This document shows, piece after piece, positions 36,359-44,261 of a DNA stretch of 64,000 bases. The stretch's first letter is position 1. The number at the start of each line of letters is the position of its first letter. This DNA comes from RPQJ01 sp963732375 (GTDB lineage Bacteria > Pseudomonadota > Gammaproteobacteria > Steroidobacterales > Steroidobacteraceae). The translations under genes and the position numbers were made by a program. The stretch spans positions 372,001 through 436,000 of the forward strand of contig CAVSZE010000003.1 of assembly GCA_963732375.1 (NCBI GenBank), in the 5' to 3' direction. Under the pieces are notes generated by a model. It was not told where the DNA came from. It was given only the letters and a program-made list of their open reading frames with translations, and did not search any database.

Positions 36359-37420
36359 TCAGGCGTTGGTGAACAGCGAACGCTCGCCGAACAGCGGCGA
36401 GCTGTATGGCTTGTCTTCGCCCTTGTCGAATTCCTGGTGGTACCTCTCGACTCGATCGACCTCGGCGCGCGAGCCAAGTATCACGGGCACTCGCTGGTGG
36501 ATGCGTTCCGGCTGCACGTCGAGGATGCGGCCGCGGCCCGTGGACGCCGCTCCGCCCGCCTGCTCCACCAGCATCGCCATCGGGTTCGCCTCGTAGAGCA
36601 GGCGCAGGCGTCCCTCGCGGTTCGCCTCCTTCTGGTCGCGCGGGTAGAGGTAGATTCCTCCGCGCAGCAGCACGCGATGCACGTCGGCGACCATCGATGC
36701 GACCCAGCGCGTGTTGAAGTCGCGACCGCGCGGTCCTTCGACGCCGGCCTTGCACTCGTCCACGTAGCGCTGGACCGGCGGTTCCCAGAAGCGCCGGTTC
36801 GATGCGTTGATCAGGTAGTCGGTCCCTTCCTCCGGAATCCGGATATCCGGGTGAGTCAACACGAAATTGCCTATCTCCCGGTCGAGAGTAAAGCCGTGCG
36901 TGCCGCGGCCGACCGTGATCACCACCTGTGTCGAGGGCCCGTAGACGGCATAGCCTGCCGCCAGCTGCCGGCGACCAGGCTGCAACACCGCGCCAGAGCT
37001 GCGGTCGCTCCCGGGCAGCGCGAACACGGAGAAGATCGACCCGACGGGGAGATTGACGTCGAGGTTGTTCGAACCGTCGAGCGGATCGAACACCAGCGCG
37101 AGCGGCCCACTGCCCTCGATGAAGTGCACGTCGTCGCGTTCCTCGGACGCCAGCGCGCCGACCAGCCCGCTCCACTCGACGCCGCGCGCGAACAGCTCGT
37201 CGGCGATCAGGTCGAGTTTCTTCTGCGCCTCACCCTGCGCGTTCTCGGAACCAGCCAGGCTCGCGAGCCCCAGCAGCGGCCCCTTGCCGACCGCCGCGGA
37301 GATCGCCTTCACGACGGCCGCGACGTCCACCAGCAGCGCCGCGAGTTCTCGACCATGCGGCTCCTCGGGAACCTGCTGGATCAGGAACTTGGATATCGTC
37401 GTATAGCCTGGATTCAGCAT
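36359..37420 (-). CDS. fbp: Class I fructose-1,6-bisphosphatase
   Basis: 353 residues. It dephosphorylates fructose-1,6-bisphosphate in the Calvin-Benson cycle and gluconeogenesis. Metal-binding FDPLDGSNNLDVNLPVGSIF is intact, followed by AVYGPSTQVVITVG and the substrate region INASNRRFWEPPVQRYV, with ASMVADVHRVLLRGGIYLYP near the C-terminus. ATG at 37420 overlaps the cbbX stop by seven bases, which fixes the start; the longer open frame upstream is a shadow of cbbX. Its place between cbbX and prk marks it as the autotrophic isoform. Confidence 0.95.
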   Translation of the reverse strand: MLNPGYTTISKFLIQQVPEEPHGRELAALLVDVAAVVKAISAAVGKGPLLGLASLAGSENAQGEAQKKLDLIADELFARGVEWSGLVGALASEERDDVHFIEGSGPLALVFDPLDGSNNLDVNLPVGSIFSVFALPGSDRSSGAVLQPGRRQLAAGYAVYGPSTQVVITVGRGTHGFTLDREIGNFVLTHPDIRIPEEGTDYLINASNRRFWEPPVQRYVDECKAGVEGPRGRDFNTRWVASMVADVHRVLLRGGIYLYPRDQKEANREGRLRLLYEANPMAMLVEQAGGAASTGRGRILDVQPERIHQRVPVILGSRAEVDRVERYHQEFDKGEDKPYSSPLFGERSLFTNA

Positions 37421-38316
37421 TCGGCCTCCCCGGCCGGCGTGGGCGCGGCCTCCGTGAACACGCGGCTGGCGCGGATGTCTTCGGCCTCGATCGTGGTCAA
37501 CATGCGCGCGTCCACCTGGCCCGCGTCGAGCAGGCGCCGGGCCTGGCGCAACCTTGCGCGGTCGAGCGCGTTGCGCAGCGAGCGCGCGTTGGCGAAATTC
37601 GGCCGGTGGCGACGCAGCACCAGGTACTCGCGGAGCGCCGCGCGTGCGGACTCCGACAGCCGCAGGCCGAGCGCCGCGACCATTCGGTCGGCAATCGTCT
37701 CGAGCTCCGGTACGTCGTAGTCCGGGAAATCGATGTGGTGCGCGACCCGCGAGCCCAGGCCCGGGTTGCTCTGGAAGAACGTGTCCATGCGGCTCTTGTA
37801 GCCGGCGAAGATCACCACCAGGTCCTCGCGCTGGTTTTCCATCACCTGCATCAGGATCTCGATCGCCTCCTGCCCGTAGTCGCGCTCGTTCTCCGGCCGG
37901 TACAGGTAGTAGGCCTCGTCGATGAAGAGCACGCCGCCCATGGCGCGCTTCAGCACTTCCTTGGTCTTCGGTGCAGTGTGCCCGATGTACTGGCCAACGA
38001 GGTCGTCGCGGGTGACGGCAACCATCTGCCCCCTGCGCACGTGACCGAGCCGGTGCAGGATCGTCGCCATGCGCATCGCGACCGTGGTCTTGCCGGTGCC
38101 TGGATTGCCGGTGAAGCACATGTGCAGCGAGGGCTTCGCGCTCGCCACGCCGAGCTCGGCGCGAGCCTTCTCGACCACCAGCAGTGAGGCAATCTCGCGG
38201 ATCCGGAGCTTCACGGGCACCAGCCCGACGAGTTCGGCGTCGAGCTCGTCGAGTACTGCGCTCACGCCGGACTCGACCAGCAGTGCCTTCAGGTCGAAGC
38301 TCTGGTTCATGTCCAT
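37414..38316 (-). CDS. cbbX: RuBisCO activase CbbX (red type)
   Basis: 300 residues. AAA+ ATPase that remodels inhibited red-type RuBisCO by pulling on the large-subunit C-terminus. Walker A GNPGTGKTT, Walker B GVLFIDEAYYL, sensor region VVIFAGYKSRMDTFFQSNPGLGSR and the pore-proximal DDLVGQYIGHTAPKTKE. Its presence directly after cbbLS agrees with a form IC enzyme. ATG at 38316 with GAGCG close upstream; a second ATG at 38310 is possible. Overlaps fbp. Confidence 0.95.
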   Translation of the reverse strand: MDMNQSFDLKALLVESGVSAVLDELDAELVGLVPVKLRIREIASLLVVEKARAELGVASAKPSLHMCFTGNPGTGKTTVAMRMATILHRLGHVRRGQMVAVTRDDLVGQYIGHTAPKTKEVLKRAMGGVLFIDEAYYLYRPENERDYGQEAIEILMQVMENQREDLVVIFAGYKSRMDTFFQSNPGLGSRVAHHIDFPDYDVPELETIADRMVAALGLRLSESARAALREYLVLRRHRPNFANARSLRNALDRARLRQARRLLDAGQVDARMLTTIEAEDIRASRVFTEAAPTPAGEAEC

Positions 38317-38358
38317 GCGCTCAGCGTTGCCCTGGCTCGCGGCTTTCCGGACAGATTC

Positions 38359-38745
38359 TCAGGCACGTTCGAGCGTGTAGCGAATCAGGCGCCCGGCACC
38401 CTCTTCGCGACGCAGCCTGTAGCGGGCTTCCTGCGCCGGGCGATGCACGATGAACGACAAGCGCATGGTCTCGAAGCCGAGCGTGGAGTCGAAGGCGTTG
38501 AGCTTCACGTAGCAGTCCGGGTGCACCTTGCGGCACTCGCGCAGTTCCGACATGACGCCGGCCGGGTCCTTCAGGTCGAACATCGGCATTCCCCACATCT
38601 CCCAGTAGACATTCCTGGGATGCGGGTCGTCGGTGTACTCGAGCGAAACCGCCCAGCCCTGGTCGAGCGCGTACTGGGCCTGTCGCGCGACCTGCTCATC
38701 GGTGAGGTCGGGCAGGAAAGAAAACGTCCCTTGCGTGATTCGCAT
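38359..38745 (-). CDS. cbbS: Ribulose bisphosphate carboxylase small subunit
   Basis: 128 residues. MRITQGTFSFLPDLTDEQ, YALDQGWAVSLEYTDDPHPRNVYWEMWGMPMFD and a C-terminal beta-hairpin extension ending RREEGAGRLIRYTLERA are typical of red-type (form IC/ID) small subunits, whose C-terminal extension lines the central channel. GAGGA lies eight bases before ATG at 38745. It follows cbbL by 11 bp and precedes cbbX by 42 bp. Confidence 0.95.
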   Translation of the reverse strand: MRITQGTFSFLPDLTDEQVARQAQYALDQGWAVSLEYTDDPHPRNVYWEMWGMPMFDLKDPAGVMSELRECRKVHPDCYVKLNAFDSTLGFETMRLSFIVHRPAQEARYRLRREEGAGRLIRYTLERA

Positions 38746-38756
38746 GGCTGGATTCC

Positions 38757-40244
38757 TCAGGCGACACTGACGGTCGGCACGAAGTCCGACGTGTCGGTCG
38801 ATGCGTAGTTGAACGTGACGTCTTTCCATGTCATCAGTGCAGCAGCAAGCGGCTTGCAGGTCTTCGCAGCCGTCGCGAGGATCTCCGGACCCTCGTTCTT
38901 GATGTCGCGGCCCTCGTTGCGCGCAAGCACCATGGTCTCGAGCGCGACCCGGTTCGCGGTGGCGCCCGCCTGGATGCCGTCCGGGTGGCCGATCGTGCCG
39001 CCGCCGAACTGCAGCACCACGTCGTCGCCGAACAGGTCGATCAGCTGGTGCATCTGCCCGGCGTGGATGCCGCCGGAGGCGACCGGCATGACCTTGCGCA
39101 GTCCCGCCCAGTCCTGATCGAAGAAGATACCACGCGGAAAATCCTGTTTCGTGTACGAGTCGCGGCAGACGTTGTAGTAGCCCTGCACCGTCATCGGGTC
39201 GCCCTCGAGCTTGCCGACTGCGGTTCCCGCGTGCAGGTGATCGACGCCCGCGAGCCTGAGCCATTTGGCGATCACGCGGAACGAGACGCCGTGGTTCTTC
39301 TGTCGCGTGTAGGTGCCGTGACCGGCGCGGTGCATGTGCAGAATCATGTCGTTGTCGCGCGACCAGTTCGACATCGACTGGATCGCGGTCCAGCCGATGA
39401 CCAGGTCCACCATCACGATCACCGAACCCAGTTCCTTCGCGAACTCGGCACGCCGGTACATTTCTTCCATCGTGCCGGCCGTGATGTTCAGGTAGTGGCC
39501 CTTGATCTCGCCGCTCGCCGCCTGTGCTTTCATCACGGCCTCCATGCAGAAGCCGAAGCGATCCCGCCAGTGCATGAAGGGCTGCGAGTTGATGTTCTCG
39601 TCGTCCTTGGTGAAGTCGAGCCCACCGAGCAGGCCCTCGTAGACCACGCGGCCGTAGTTCTTTCCGGAGAGCCCGAGCTTCGGCTTGATGGTCGCGCCGA
39701 GCAGTGGCCGGCCGTACTTGTCGAGGCGCTCACGCTCGACGACGATGCCGGTCGGCGGTCCGCGGAAAGTCTTCACGTACGCGACCGGGAAACGCATGTC
39801 CTCGAGGCGCGCGGCCTTCAATGGCTTGAAACTGAACACGTTGCCGATGATCGAAGCGGTGAGGTTCGCGATCGAACCCTCCTCGAAGAGGTCGAGCTCG
39901 TAGGCGATCCAGGCAAAGTACTGGCCTTCGATGCCCGGCACCGGCTGTACCTCGTATGCCTTGGCGCGATAGTTCTCGCAGGCTGTGAGGCGGTCGGTCC
40001 ACACGACGGTCCAGGTCGCTGTCGAGGACTCGCCCGCGACGGCTGCCGCGGCCTCCTCCGGGTCCACGCCCTCCTGGGGCGTAATCCGGAAGACAGCGAT
40101 CAGGTCGGTGTCCTTCGGCTCGTAGCCTGCGACCCAGTACCCCATCTCCTTGTATTTCAGGACCCCTGCCTTGTAGCGGGTCGCGGTATTGCCGGTCGCG
40201 CGCTGGTCATTGCCCGCGCCTGGAATGCTGGCCTTGTTTGGCAT
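38757..40244 (-). CDS. cbbL: Ribulose bisphosphate carboxylase large subunit, form IC
   Basis: 495 residues. Carboxylates ribulose-1,5-bisphosphate to two 3-phosphoglycerates. Catalytic Lys in ATIKPKLGLSGK (K187), carbamylated Lys with metal ligands in GGLDFTKDDENINS (K213, D215, E216), and loop 6 region VMPVASGGIHAGQM, where the red-type sequence lacks an obvious loop-6 Lys in that stretch but keeps the family pattern. N-terminus with RYKAGVLKYKEMGYW and TVVWTDRLTACENYRAKAY are form IC/ID traits. AAGGAGA is eight bases before ATG. First gene of cbbLSX-fbp-prk, divergent from cbbR. No carboxysome gene is present. Confidence 0.97.
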   Translation of the reverse strand: MPNKASIPGAGNDQRATGNTATRYKAGVLKYKEMGYWVAGYEPKDTDLIAVFRITPQEGVDPEEAAAAVAGESSTATWTVVWTDRLTACENYRAKAYEVQPVPGIEGQYFAWIAYELDLFEEGSIANLTASIIGNVFSFKPLKAARLEDMRFPVAYVKTFRGPPTGIVVERERLDKYGRPLLGATIKPKLGLSGKNYGRVVYEGLLGGLDFTKDDENINSQPFMHWRDRFGFCMEAVMKAQAASGEIKGHYLNITAGTMEEMYRRAEFAKELGSVIVMVDLVIGWTAIQSMSNWSRDNDMILHMHRAGHGTYTRQKNHGVSFRVIAKWLRLAGVDHLHAGTAVGKLEGDPMTVQGYYNVCRDSYTKQDFPRGIFFDQDWAGLRKVMPVASGGIHAGQMHQLIDLFGDDVVLQFGGGTIGHPDGIQAGATANRVALETMVLARNEGRDIKNEGPEILATAAKTCKPLAAALMTWKDVTFNYASTDTSDFVPTVSVA

Positions 40245-40321
40245 CGAACCGTCTCCTTGCCGCAGGTTTCGCGGCCCGGATCCAATGTAATTTGACCTAT
40301 CGATAATTGCTACTTAGTATT

Positions 40322-40349
40322 TATTGCTTATCCTATAAGTATTGCTTAT
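40322..40349. promoter_or_regulatory. Candidate CbbR operator between cbbL and cbbR
   Basis: Direct repeats TATTGCTTAT at 40322-40331 and 40340-40349 enclose the inverted repeat CTTAT-CCT-ATAAG (40327-40339). LysR-type regulators bind dyads containing T-N11-A in the divergent region next to their own gene, and this AT-rich cluster, at the 5' end of cbbR in a 103-bp divergent gap, is the only such structure there. Binding is inferred. Confidence 0.5.
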
Positions 40350-41325
40350 GGATCCGCGACACCTCAGCCTACGCCAACTGGAGGTCCTGAAAGCCGTCTC
40401 GGACACGGGTTCGATGGCCGCCGCGGCGCGTCAGTTGTTCATGACGGGCCCTGCGGTCACGCAGCAGGTCCAGCAACTGGAGAAGGTGCTGGGAGCACCT
40501 GTTTTCGACCGCATCGGGCGACGGCTGCGAATGACGGCCGCAGGAGAACGCGCGCTTGCGGCTGCAAACGACGTGCACACTCGGCTCGCCGTGCTCGCGA
40601 AGGACATGGACGCGCTGCGCAAGCGCGACGACGGCACGCTGCACCTCGGCATCCTTGCAACCGGCACGCACATCCTCCCTCCGTTGCTGGCTGAATTCCG
40701 CAGGCGCGCTCCCGGTATTGCGGTCCACATGGCGGTCTCGACCCGTGCCGAGCTGGCGCGCCGCGTGAAGGACGGCGAGGTAGACATCGCCTTGATGGGC
40801 CGCGGACCGGAGGCGCTGGCTGAGGGTGCGAAGCCGGTCGGCGACTCCCTCGCGCGCGAGCCGTTCGCCAGCAATCCGCACGTGGTGATCGCCTGGCCCG
40901 GGCACCCGCTCGCGGGCGAGCGCGGTATCCCTCCGATCGAGCTTCGCCACGAATGCATCGTCCAGCGCGAGCTGGGATCGGGCACCCGCGCAATGCTGGA
41001 CAACTTCCTCGGCATGCATCGAATCACGCCGCGCGAGCGGATCACCGTCAGCGGAAACGAGATGGCGAAGCACGCCGTGATGAGCCAGCTGGGGATCAGC
41101 CTCACGTCAGCGCATACGCTGTTCCTGGAATTGAAGACCGGTGCGCTGGTGCGGCTCGACGTGGAGCACACGCCGATCGTGCGGACCTGGTACGTGGTGC
41201 ATCACCCGGAGCGCTGGCTGCCGCCGGCCGCGGCCGCCTTTCGCGAATACCTGCTCGACGAGGGTGCCCGCATGGTCGAGTCCGAAACGCAACAACTGCT
41301 CCGCGCCGGCCGCGACGACGCATGA
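40348..41325 (+). CDS. cbbR: LysR-type transcriptional regulator CbbR
   Basis: 325 residues. N-terminal winged helix (LSLRQLEVLKAVSDTGSMAAAARQLFMTGPAVTQQVQQLEKVLGAPVFDR), linker helix, then a periplasmic-binding-like effector domain. It lies divergent from cbbL, the standard position for CbbR, which activates the cbb operon in response to metabolites such as phosphoenolpyruvate or NADPH. ATG at 40348 gives MDPRHLSLRQLEVL; the upstream TTG is less likely. Its start overlaps the second TATTGCTTAT repeat, consistent with autorepression. No relation to cysB-like regulators seen. Confidence 0.92.
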   Translation: MDPRHLSLRQLEVLKAVSDTGSMAAAARQLFMTGPAVTQQVQQLEKVLGAPVFDRIGRRLRMTAAGERALAAANDVHTRLAVLAKDMDALRKRDDGTLHLGILATGTHILPPLLAEFRRRAPGIAVHMAVSTRAELARRVKDGEVDIALMGRGPEALAEGAKPVGDSLAREPFASNPHVVIAWPGHPLAGERGIPPIELRHECIVQRELGSGTRAMLDNFLGMHRITPRERITVSGNEMAKHAVMSQLGISLTSAHTLFLELKTGALVRLDVEHTPIVRTWYVVHHPERWLPPAAAAFREYLLDEGARMVESETQQLLRAGRDDA

Positions 41326-41373
41326 GCGCCGGTGCGCGCCCGGCGCGCGGCGGTGTCGCAGCTTCTCCCCGCG

Positions 41374-42204
41374 CTAGACCGCGAGCCAGGACACGAGGTC
41401 GCCGATTACGCGCTCCCGTTCGGGCTCGTTGTAGATCTCGTGATACAGGCCGTTGTAGATCCGTATCGTGCGCCGTTTCTCCAGGCCCAGGTGCTCGTAA
41501 ACCGGATGTGCCGAGGCGAGCGGCACCAGTTCGTCGGCAGAACCATGCTGAATCAGTATCGGCAGGCGTAACTCGTGCGCTCTCTGCTGCAGCGTGAGCA
41601 TGGCCACGAGGAGTTCCTCCACAGTGCGTGCCGGGATGGCACCGTGAAACACCATTGGATCGGACTCGTATGCGCGAACGACGCCCGAATCGCGGCTGAT
41701 CGCCCTAGCCGGAATCTTCAACACACCAGCATCCGGCCTCAGCGACGATAGCGCCTTCACGGTGAGCCGCTTGAAAAGGGACGGCTCCTCCGCGACCGCC
41801 AGCGCGGGCGCCGACAGCACTAGTGCGCGCAGGGCATCTTCGTACTTGAGGGCGCATCCCAGCGCGATCGCACCGCCCATGCTGTGGCCCAGCAGGATTA
41901 CCGGCATTCCCGGATGCTGACGCTGCGCCCGCCCGAGAAACGTGCCCAGGTCTGAAACGACGTAGTCGAATCGCTCGATATTTGCCCGTGGACCGCCAGA
42001 CCGGCCGTGCCCGCGGTGATCGAGCGCATAGACGGCAAACCCCTTCTCCACCAGTTGGCTCGCCAACTCGGCGTAGCGACCACCGTGTTCGCCCAGTCCG
42101 TGCGAGATGACGATCACCGCGCGTGCGGGGCCGTCGGGCAGCCACGCCTGACCGTAGAGGTTCGTGTCGCCGCAGCCCGGGAAATCCATTTCTCGGTGTT
42201 TCAT
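41374..42204 (-). CDS. Monoacylglycerol lipase-like alpha/beta hydrolase
   Basis: 276 residues. Serine aminopeptidase S33/monoglyceride lipase group: oxyanion ISHGLGEHGGRY, YALDHRGHGRSGG, nucleophile elbow LLGHSMGGAIAL (S108), Asp in QHGSADELVPL and His in YNGLYHEIYNEPER. The last motif is typical of MAGL/lysophospholipase YtpA-like enzymes, which release a fatty acid from monoacylglycerol or lysophospholipid. No signal peptide. Transcribed alone; convergent with cbbR and divergent from the iron-uptake genes. Substrate inferred from family. Confidence 0.87.
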   Translation of the reverse strand: MKHREMDFPGCGDTNLYGQAWLPDGPARAVIVISHGLGEHGGRYAELASQLVEKGFAVYALDHRGHGRSGGPRANIERFDYVVSDLGTFLGRAQRQHPGMPVILLGHSMGGAIALGCALKYEDALRALVLSAPALAVAEEPSLFKRLTVKALSSLRPDAGVLKIPARAISRDSGVVRAYESDPMVFHGAIPARTVEELLVAMLTLQQRAHELRLPILIQHGSADELVPLASAHPVYEHLGLEKRRTIRIYNGLYHEIYNEPERERVIGDLVSWLAV

Positions 42205-42282
42205 CGCCGGCTCCCGATCCCCGTCATCGTGGTGAATTCCTATTCTGAACGGGGTCTAGCGTCACCGTTGTCTTTTCTTATT

Positions 42283-42301
42283 GCGAATAATTCTCATTCG
42301 T
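42283..42301. promoter_or_regulatory. Fur box upstream of the cupredoxin-FTR1 genes
   Basis: GCGAATAATTCTCATTCGT, a near-palindrome matching the AAT-ATTCTCATT pattern of Fur sites, 41 bp before the cupredoxin start codon and followed by an AT-rich TATATATT. Iron-dependent repression of the two downstream iron-uptake genes is expected. Confidence 0.65.
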
Positions 42302-42341
42302 ATATATTCCTGACCATCCAGCAACAACCTCGGCGCATCTC

Positions 42342-42686
42342 ATGAACCGACCAACCCTGCCAACCAGGCTTGCCGCGACTCTTTCTCTCGCCGCCCTCAT
42401 GCATCCAGTGGCGCAGGCTGCACCCCCCGAATTCAGCCTTGTCATCAAGGATCACAAGTTCACGCCGACGGAACTCGAGGTGCCGGCGGGCCAGAAGATC
42501 CACCTGGTCGTCGAAAACCATGACCCAACTCCCGAAGAGTTCGAAAGCTACGCCCTGAATCGCGAAAAAATCGTGGCCGGCAACGGAAAGATCGTGCTGT
42601 TCATCGGGCCCCTCAAGCCCGGCCGGTACGAGTTCTTCGGCGAATTCAACATGGCCACCGCCCGTGGCTGGCTGGTCGCGAGGTGA
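42342..42686 (+). CDS. EfeO-like periplasmic cupredoxin-domain protein
   Basis: 114 residues. Signal peptide 1-27 (ending AQAAPP), then a single cupredoxin domain: FSLVIKDHKFTPTELEVPAGQKIHLVVENHDPTPEEFES, ending GRYEFFGEFNMATARGWLVAR. This matches the stand-alone cupredoxins paired with FTR1 permeases and the N-terminal domain of EfeO. The usual Cys ligand of blue copper proteins is absent, while acidic, His and Met residues could bind iron or copper. Preceded by a Fur box and followed after three bases by the FTR1 gene. Likely delivers or oxidises Fe for the permease. Confidence 0.85.
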   Translation: MNRPTLPTRLAATLSLAALMHPVAQAAPPEFSLVIKDHKFTPTELEVPAGQKIHLVVENHDPTPEEFESYALNREKIVAGNGKIVLFIGPLKPGRYEFFGEFNMATARGWLVAR

Positions 42687-42689
42687 GTC

Positions 42690-44234
42690 ATGCTCGGTTC
42701 TGCGGTCATCGTATTTCGTGAAGTGCTCGAAGCGGCCCTCGTCATCGGCATAGTGCTCGCGGCAACACGAGGGCTTGCCGGGAGTCGCGCCTGGATCACC
42801 GGAGGCGTGCTGGCCGGTGCGGTCCTGTCGATGGTCGTCGCGGGCGGAGCGGAATCCATCGCTTCGGCATTCGAGGGCATCGGCCAGGAGCTCCTGAACG
42901 CGACGATCCTCGGGCTCGCGGTCCTGATGCTGGCATGGCACAGCGTTTGGATGCAGAAGCACGGCGCCGAAATAGCACGCGACATGAAGTCGGTCGGCAA
43001 GGACGTCCGCACCGGCGCGCGCCCACTCCGCCTGCTCGCGCTGGTGGTCGGCCTGGCCGTGTTGCGCGAGGGCTCGGAAGTGGTGCTGTTCCTCTACGGC
43101 ATCGCGGCCGGCGGCGCCGACTCCCGCACGTTGCTCGCCGGCTCGATGGTCGGCCTGGCAACGGGCGTCGCGGCCGGTGCGTTGATGTACTTCGGCCTGC
43201 TGCGCATCCCGACACACCGGCTGTTCTCGGTTACCGGCTGGTTGATCATCCTGCTCGCGGCCGGAATGGCCGGTCAGTCCGCCGCGTTGCTGGTGCAGGC
43301 CGGCGTGCTGCCCGGAATCGTGGATCCCCTTTGGGACAGCTCATCCTGGCTGCCCGAGCACGGCCCGATCGGGCAACTGCTGCAGGTGCTGGTCGGCTAC
43401 GACGACCGCCCGAGCGCAATGCAGGTGCTGGCATTCGCGGCGACACTGGTGGGAATCACGACGCTCTCACGCGTGGTCAATCGCCGCGTGTCACCGCCGC
43501 GGACCGCCGCTGCGCTACCGGCGACGATCGCGACGCTCGTCCTCGTGGTGCACCCGACCGAATCGCGAGCGTCGCACGTCGTGTACTCCCCGCTGGTCGA
43601 GCAAGGCGAGATTGCCGTGGCACTGCGAGGCCATTACGACTTCGACGACAGCAAGTCGATCGACGGCGCCCAGGCCTACAAGGCCGAAGTCGAGTGGGCA
43701 CCGACTGCCTGGTGGCTTACGGAACTGCTGGTCAAGTACGAACGGGCGCCGGGCGAGAGCATTGATGCGACGGAGATCGCGTCCGAGAACATCTTCCAGC
43801 TCACCGAACAGGGCAAGTACTGGATGGACTTCGGCCTGCTCGCCGAATACGTGTACTCGCTCGAAGATGGCGGGGCAAACGCCGTCGAGATCGGACTGCT
43901 GGGCCAGAAAGACTTCGGCCAGAACCAAGTACGGGTGAACCTGGTCTTCGAACAGGCATTGGAGAGCGGTGCCGACCTCGAGATGACGTACCGCTGGCAG
44001 TATCGATACCGCCTCGACGAGCGCTTCGAGCCCGGCATCGAGATGTACGGCGGCCTCGGCGAATGGGGTGAGTTCGGCTCCATCGACGACCACGAACAGC
44101 AACTCGGCCCTGCCATGTTCGGCAAGTTCCGCACTGCCAATGGTGCAATCAAGTACGAACTCGGGATGCTGTTTGGACTGACGGACGTGGCGCCGGACAC
44201 GACCGTGCGCTTCCTGCTCGAATACGAATTCTGA
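42690..44234 (+). CDS. FTR1-family iron permease fused to a beta-barrel-like C-terminal domain
   Basis: 514 residues. Residues 1-265 are an FTR1/EfeU permease with seven expected membrane helices and both iron-binding REXXE motifs, REVLE (10-14) and REGSE (126-130). After VVNRRVSPP a further hydrophobic segment (272-288) ending ESRA looks like a secretory signal peptide, then residues 296-514 have alternating aromatic beta-strands (EVEWAPTAWWLTELLVKYE, FGLLAEYVYSLED, NQVRVNLVFEQALE, YRWQYRYRLDE) and end in ...RFLLEYEF, a C-terminal Phe as in outer-membrane barrels. There is no stop or ribosome binding site between the parts (an in-frame GTG at 43488 has none). Either a genuine fusion or a polyprotein cut at the internal signal. 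Confidence 0.85.
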   Translation: MLGSAVIVFREVLEAALVIGIVLAATRGLAGSRAWITGGVLAGAVLSMVVAGGAESIASAFEGIGQELLNATILGLAVLMLAWHSVWMQKHGAEIARDMKSVGKDVRTGARPLRLLALVVGLAVLREGSEVVLFLYGIAAGGADSRTLLAGSMVGLATGVAAGALMYFGLLRIPTHRLFSVTGWLIILLAAGMAGQSAALLVQAGVLPGIVDPLWDSSSWLPEHGPIGQLLQVLVGYDDRPSAMQVLAFAATLVGITTLSRVVNRRVSPPRTAAALPATIATLVLVVHPTESRASHVVYSPLVEQGEIAVALRGHYDFDDSKSIDGAQAYKAEVEWAPTAWWLTELLVKYERAPGESIDATEIASENIFQLTEQGKYWMDFGLLAEYVYSLEDGGANAVEIGLLGQKDFGQNQVRVNLVFEQALESGADLEMTYRWQYRYRLDERFEPGIEMYGGLGEWGEFGSIDDHEQQLGPAMFGKFRTANGAIKYELGMLFGLTDVAPDTTVRFLLEYEF

Positions 44235-44261
44235 GCGCTTGTAGAAAAGGGTCCTGACTGC

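Noticed and set aside
37421..38119. Upstream extension of the fbp frame
   Set aside because: It lies wholly within cbbX in a different frame and has the Arg-rich composition of a shadow; the family N-terminus MLNPGYTTISKFL begins at 37420.
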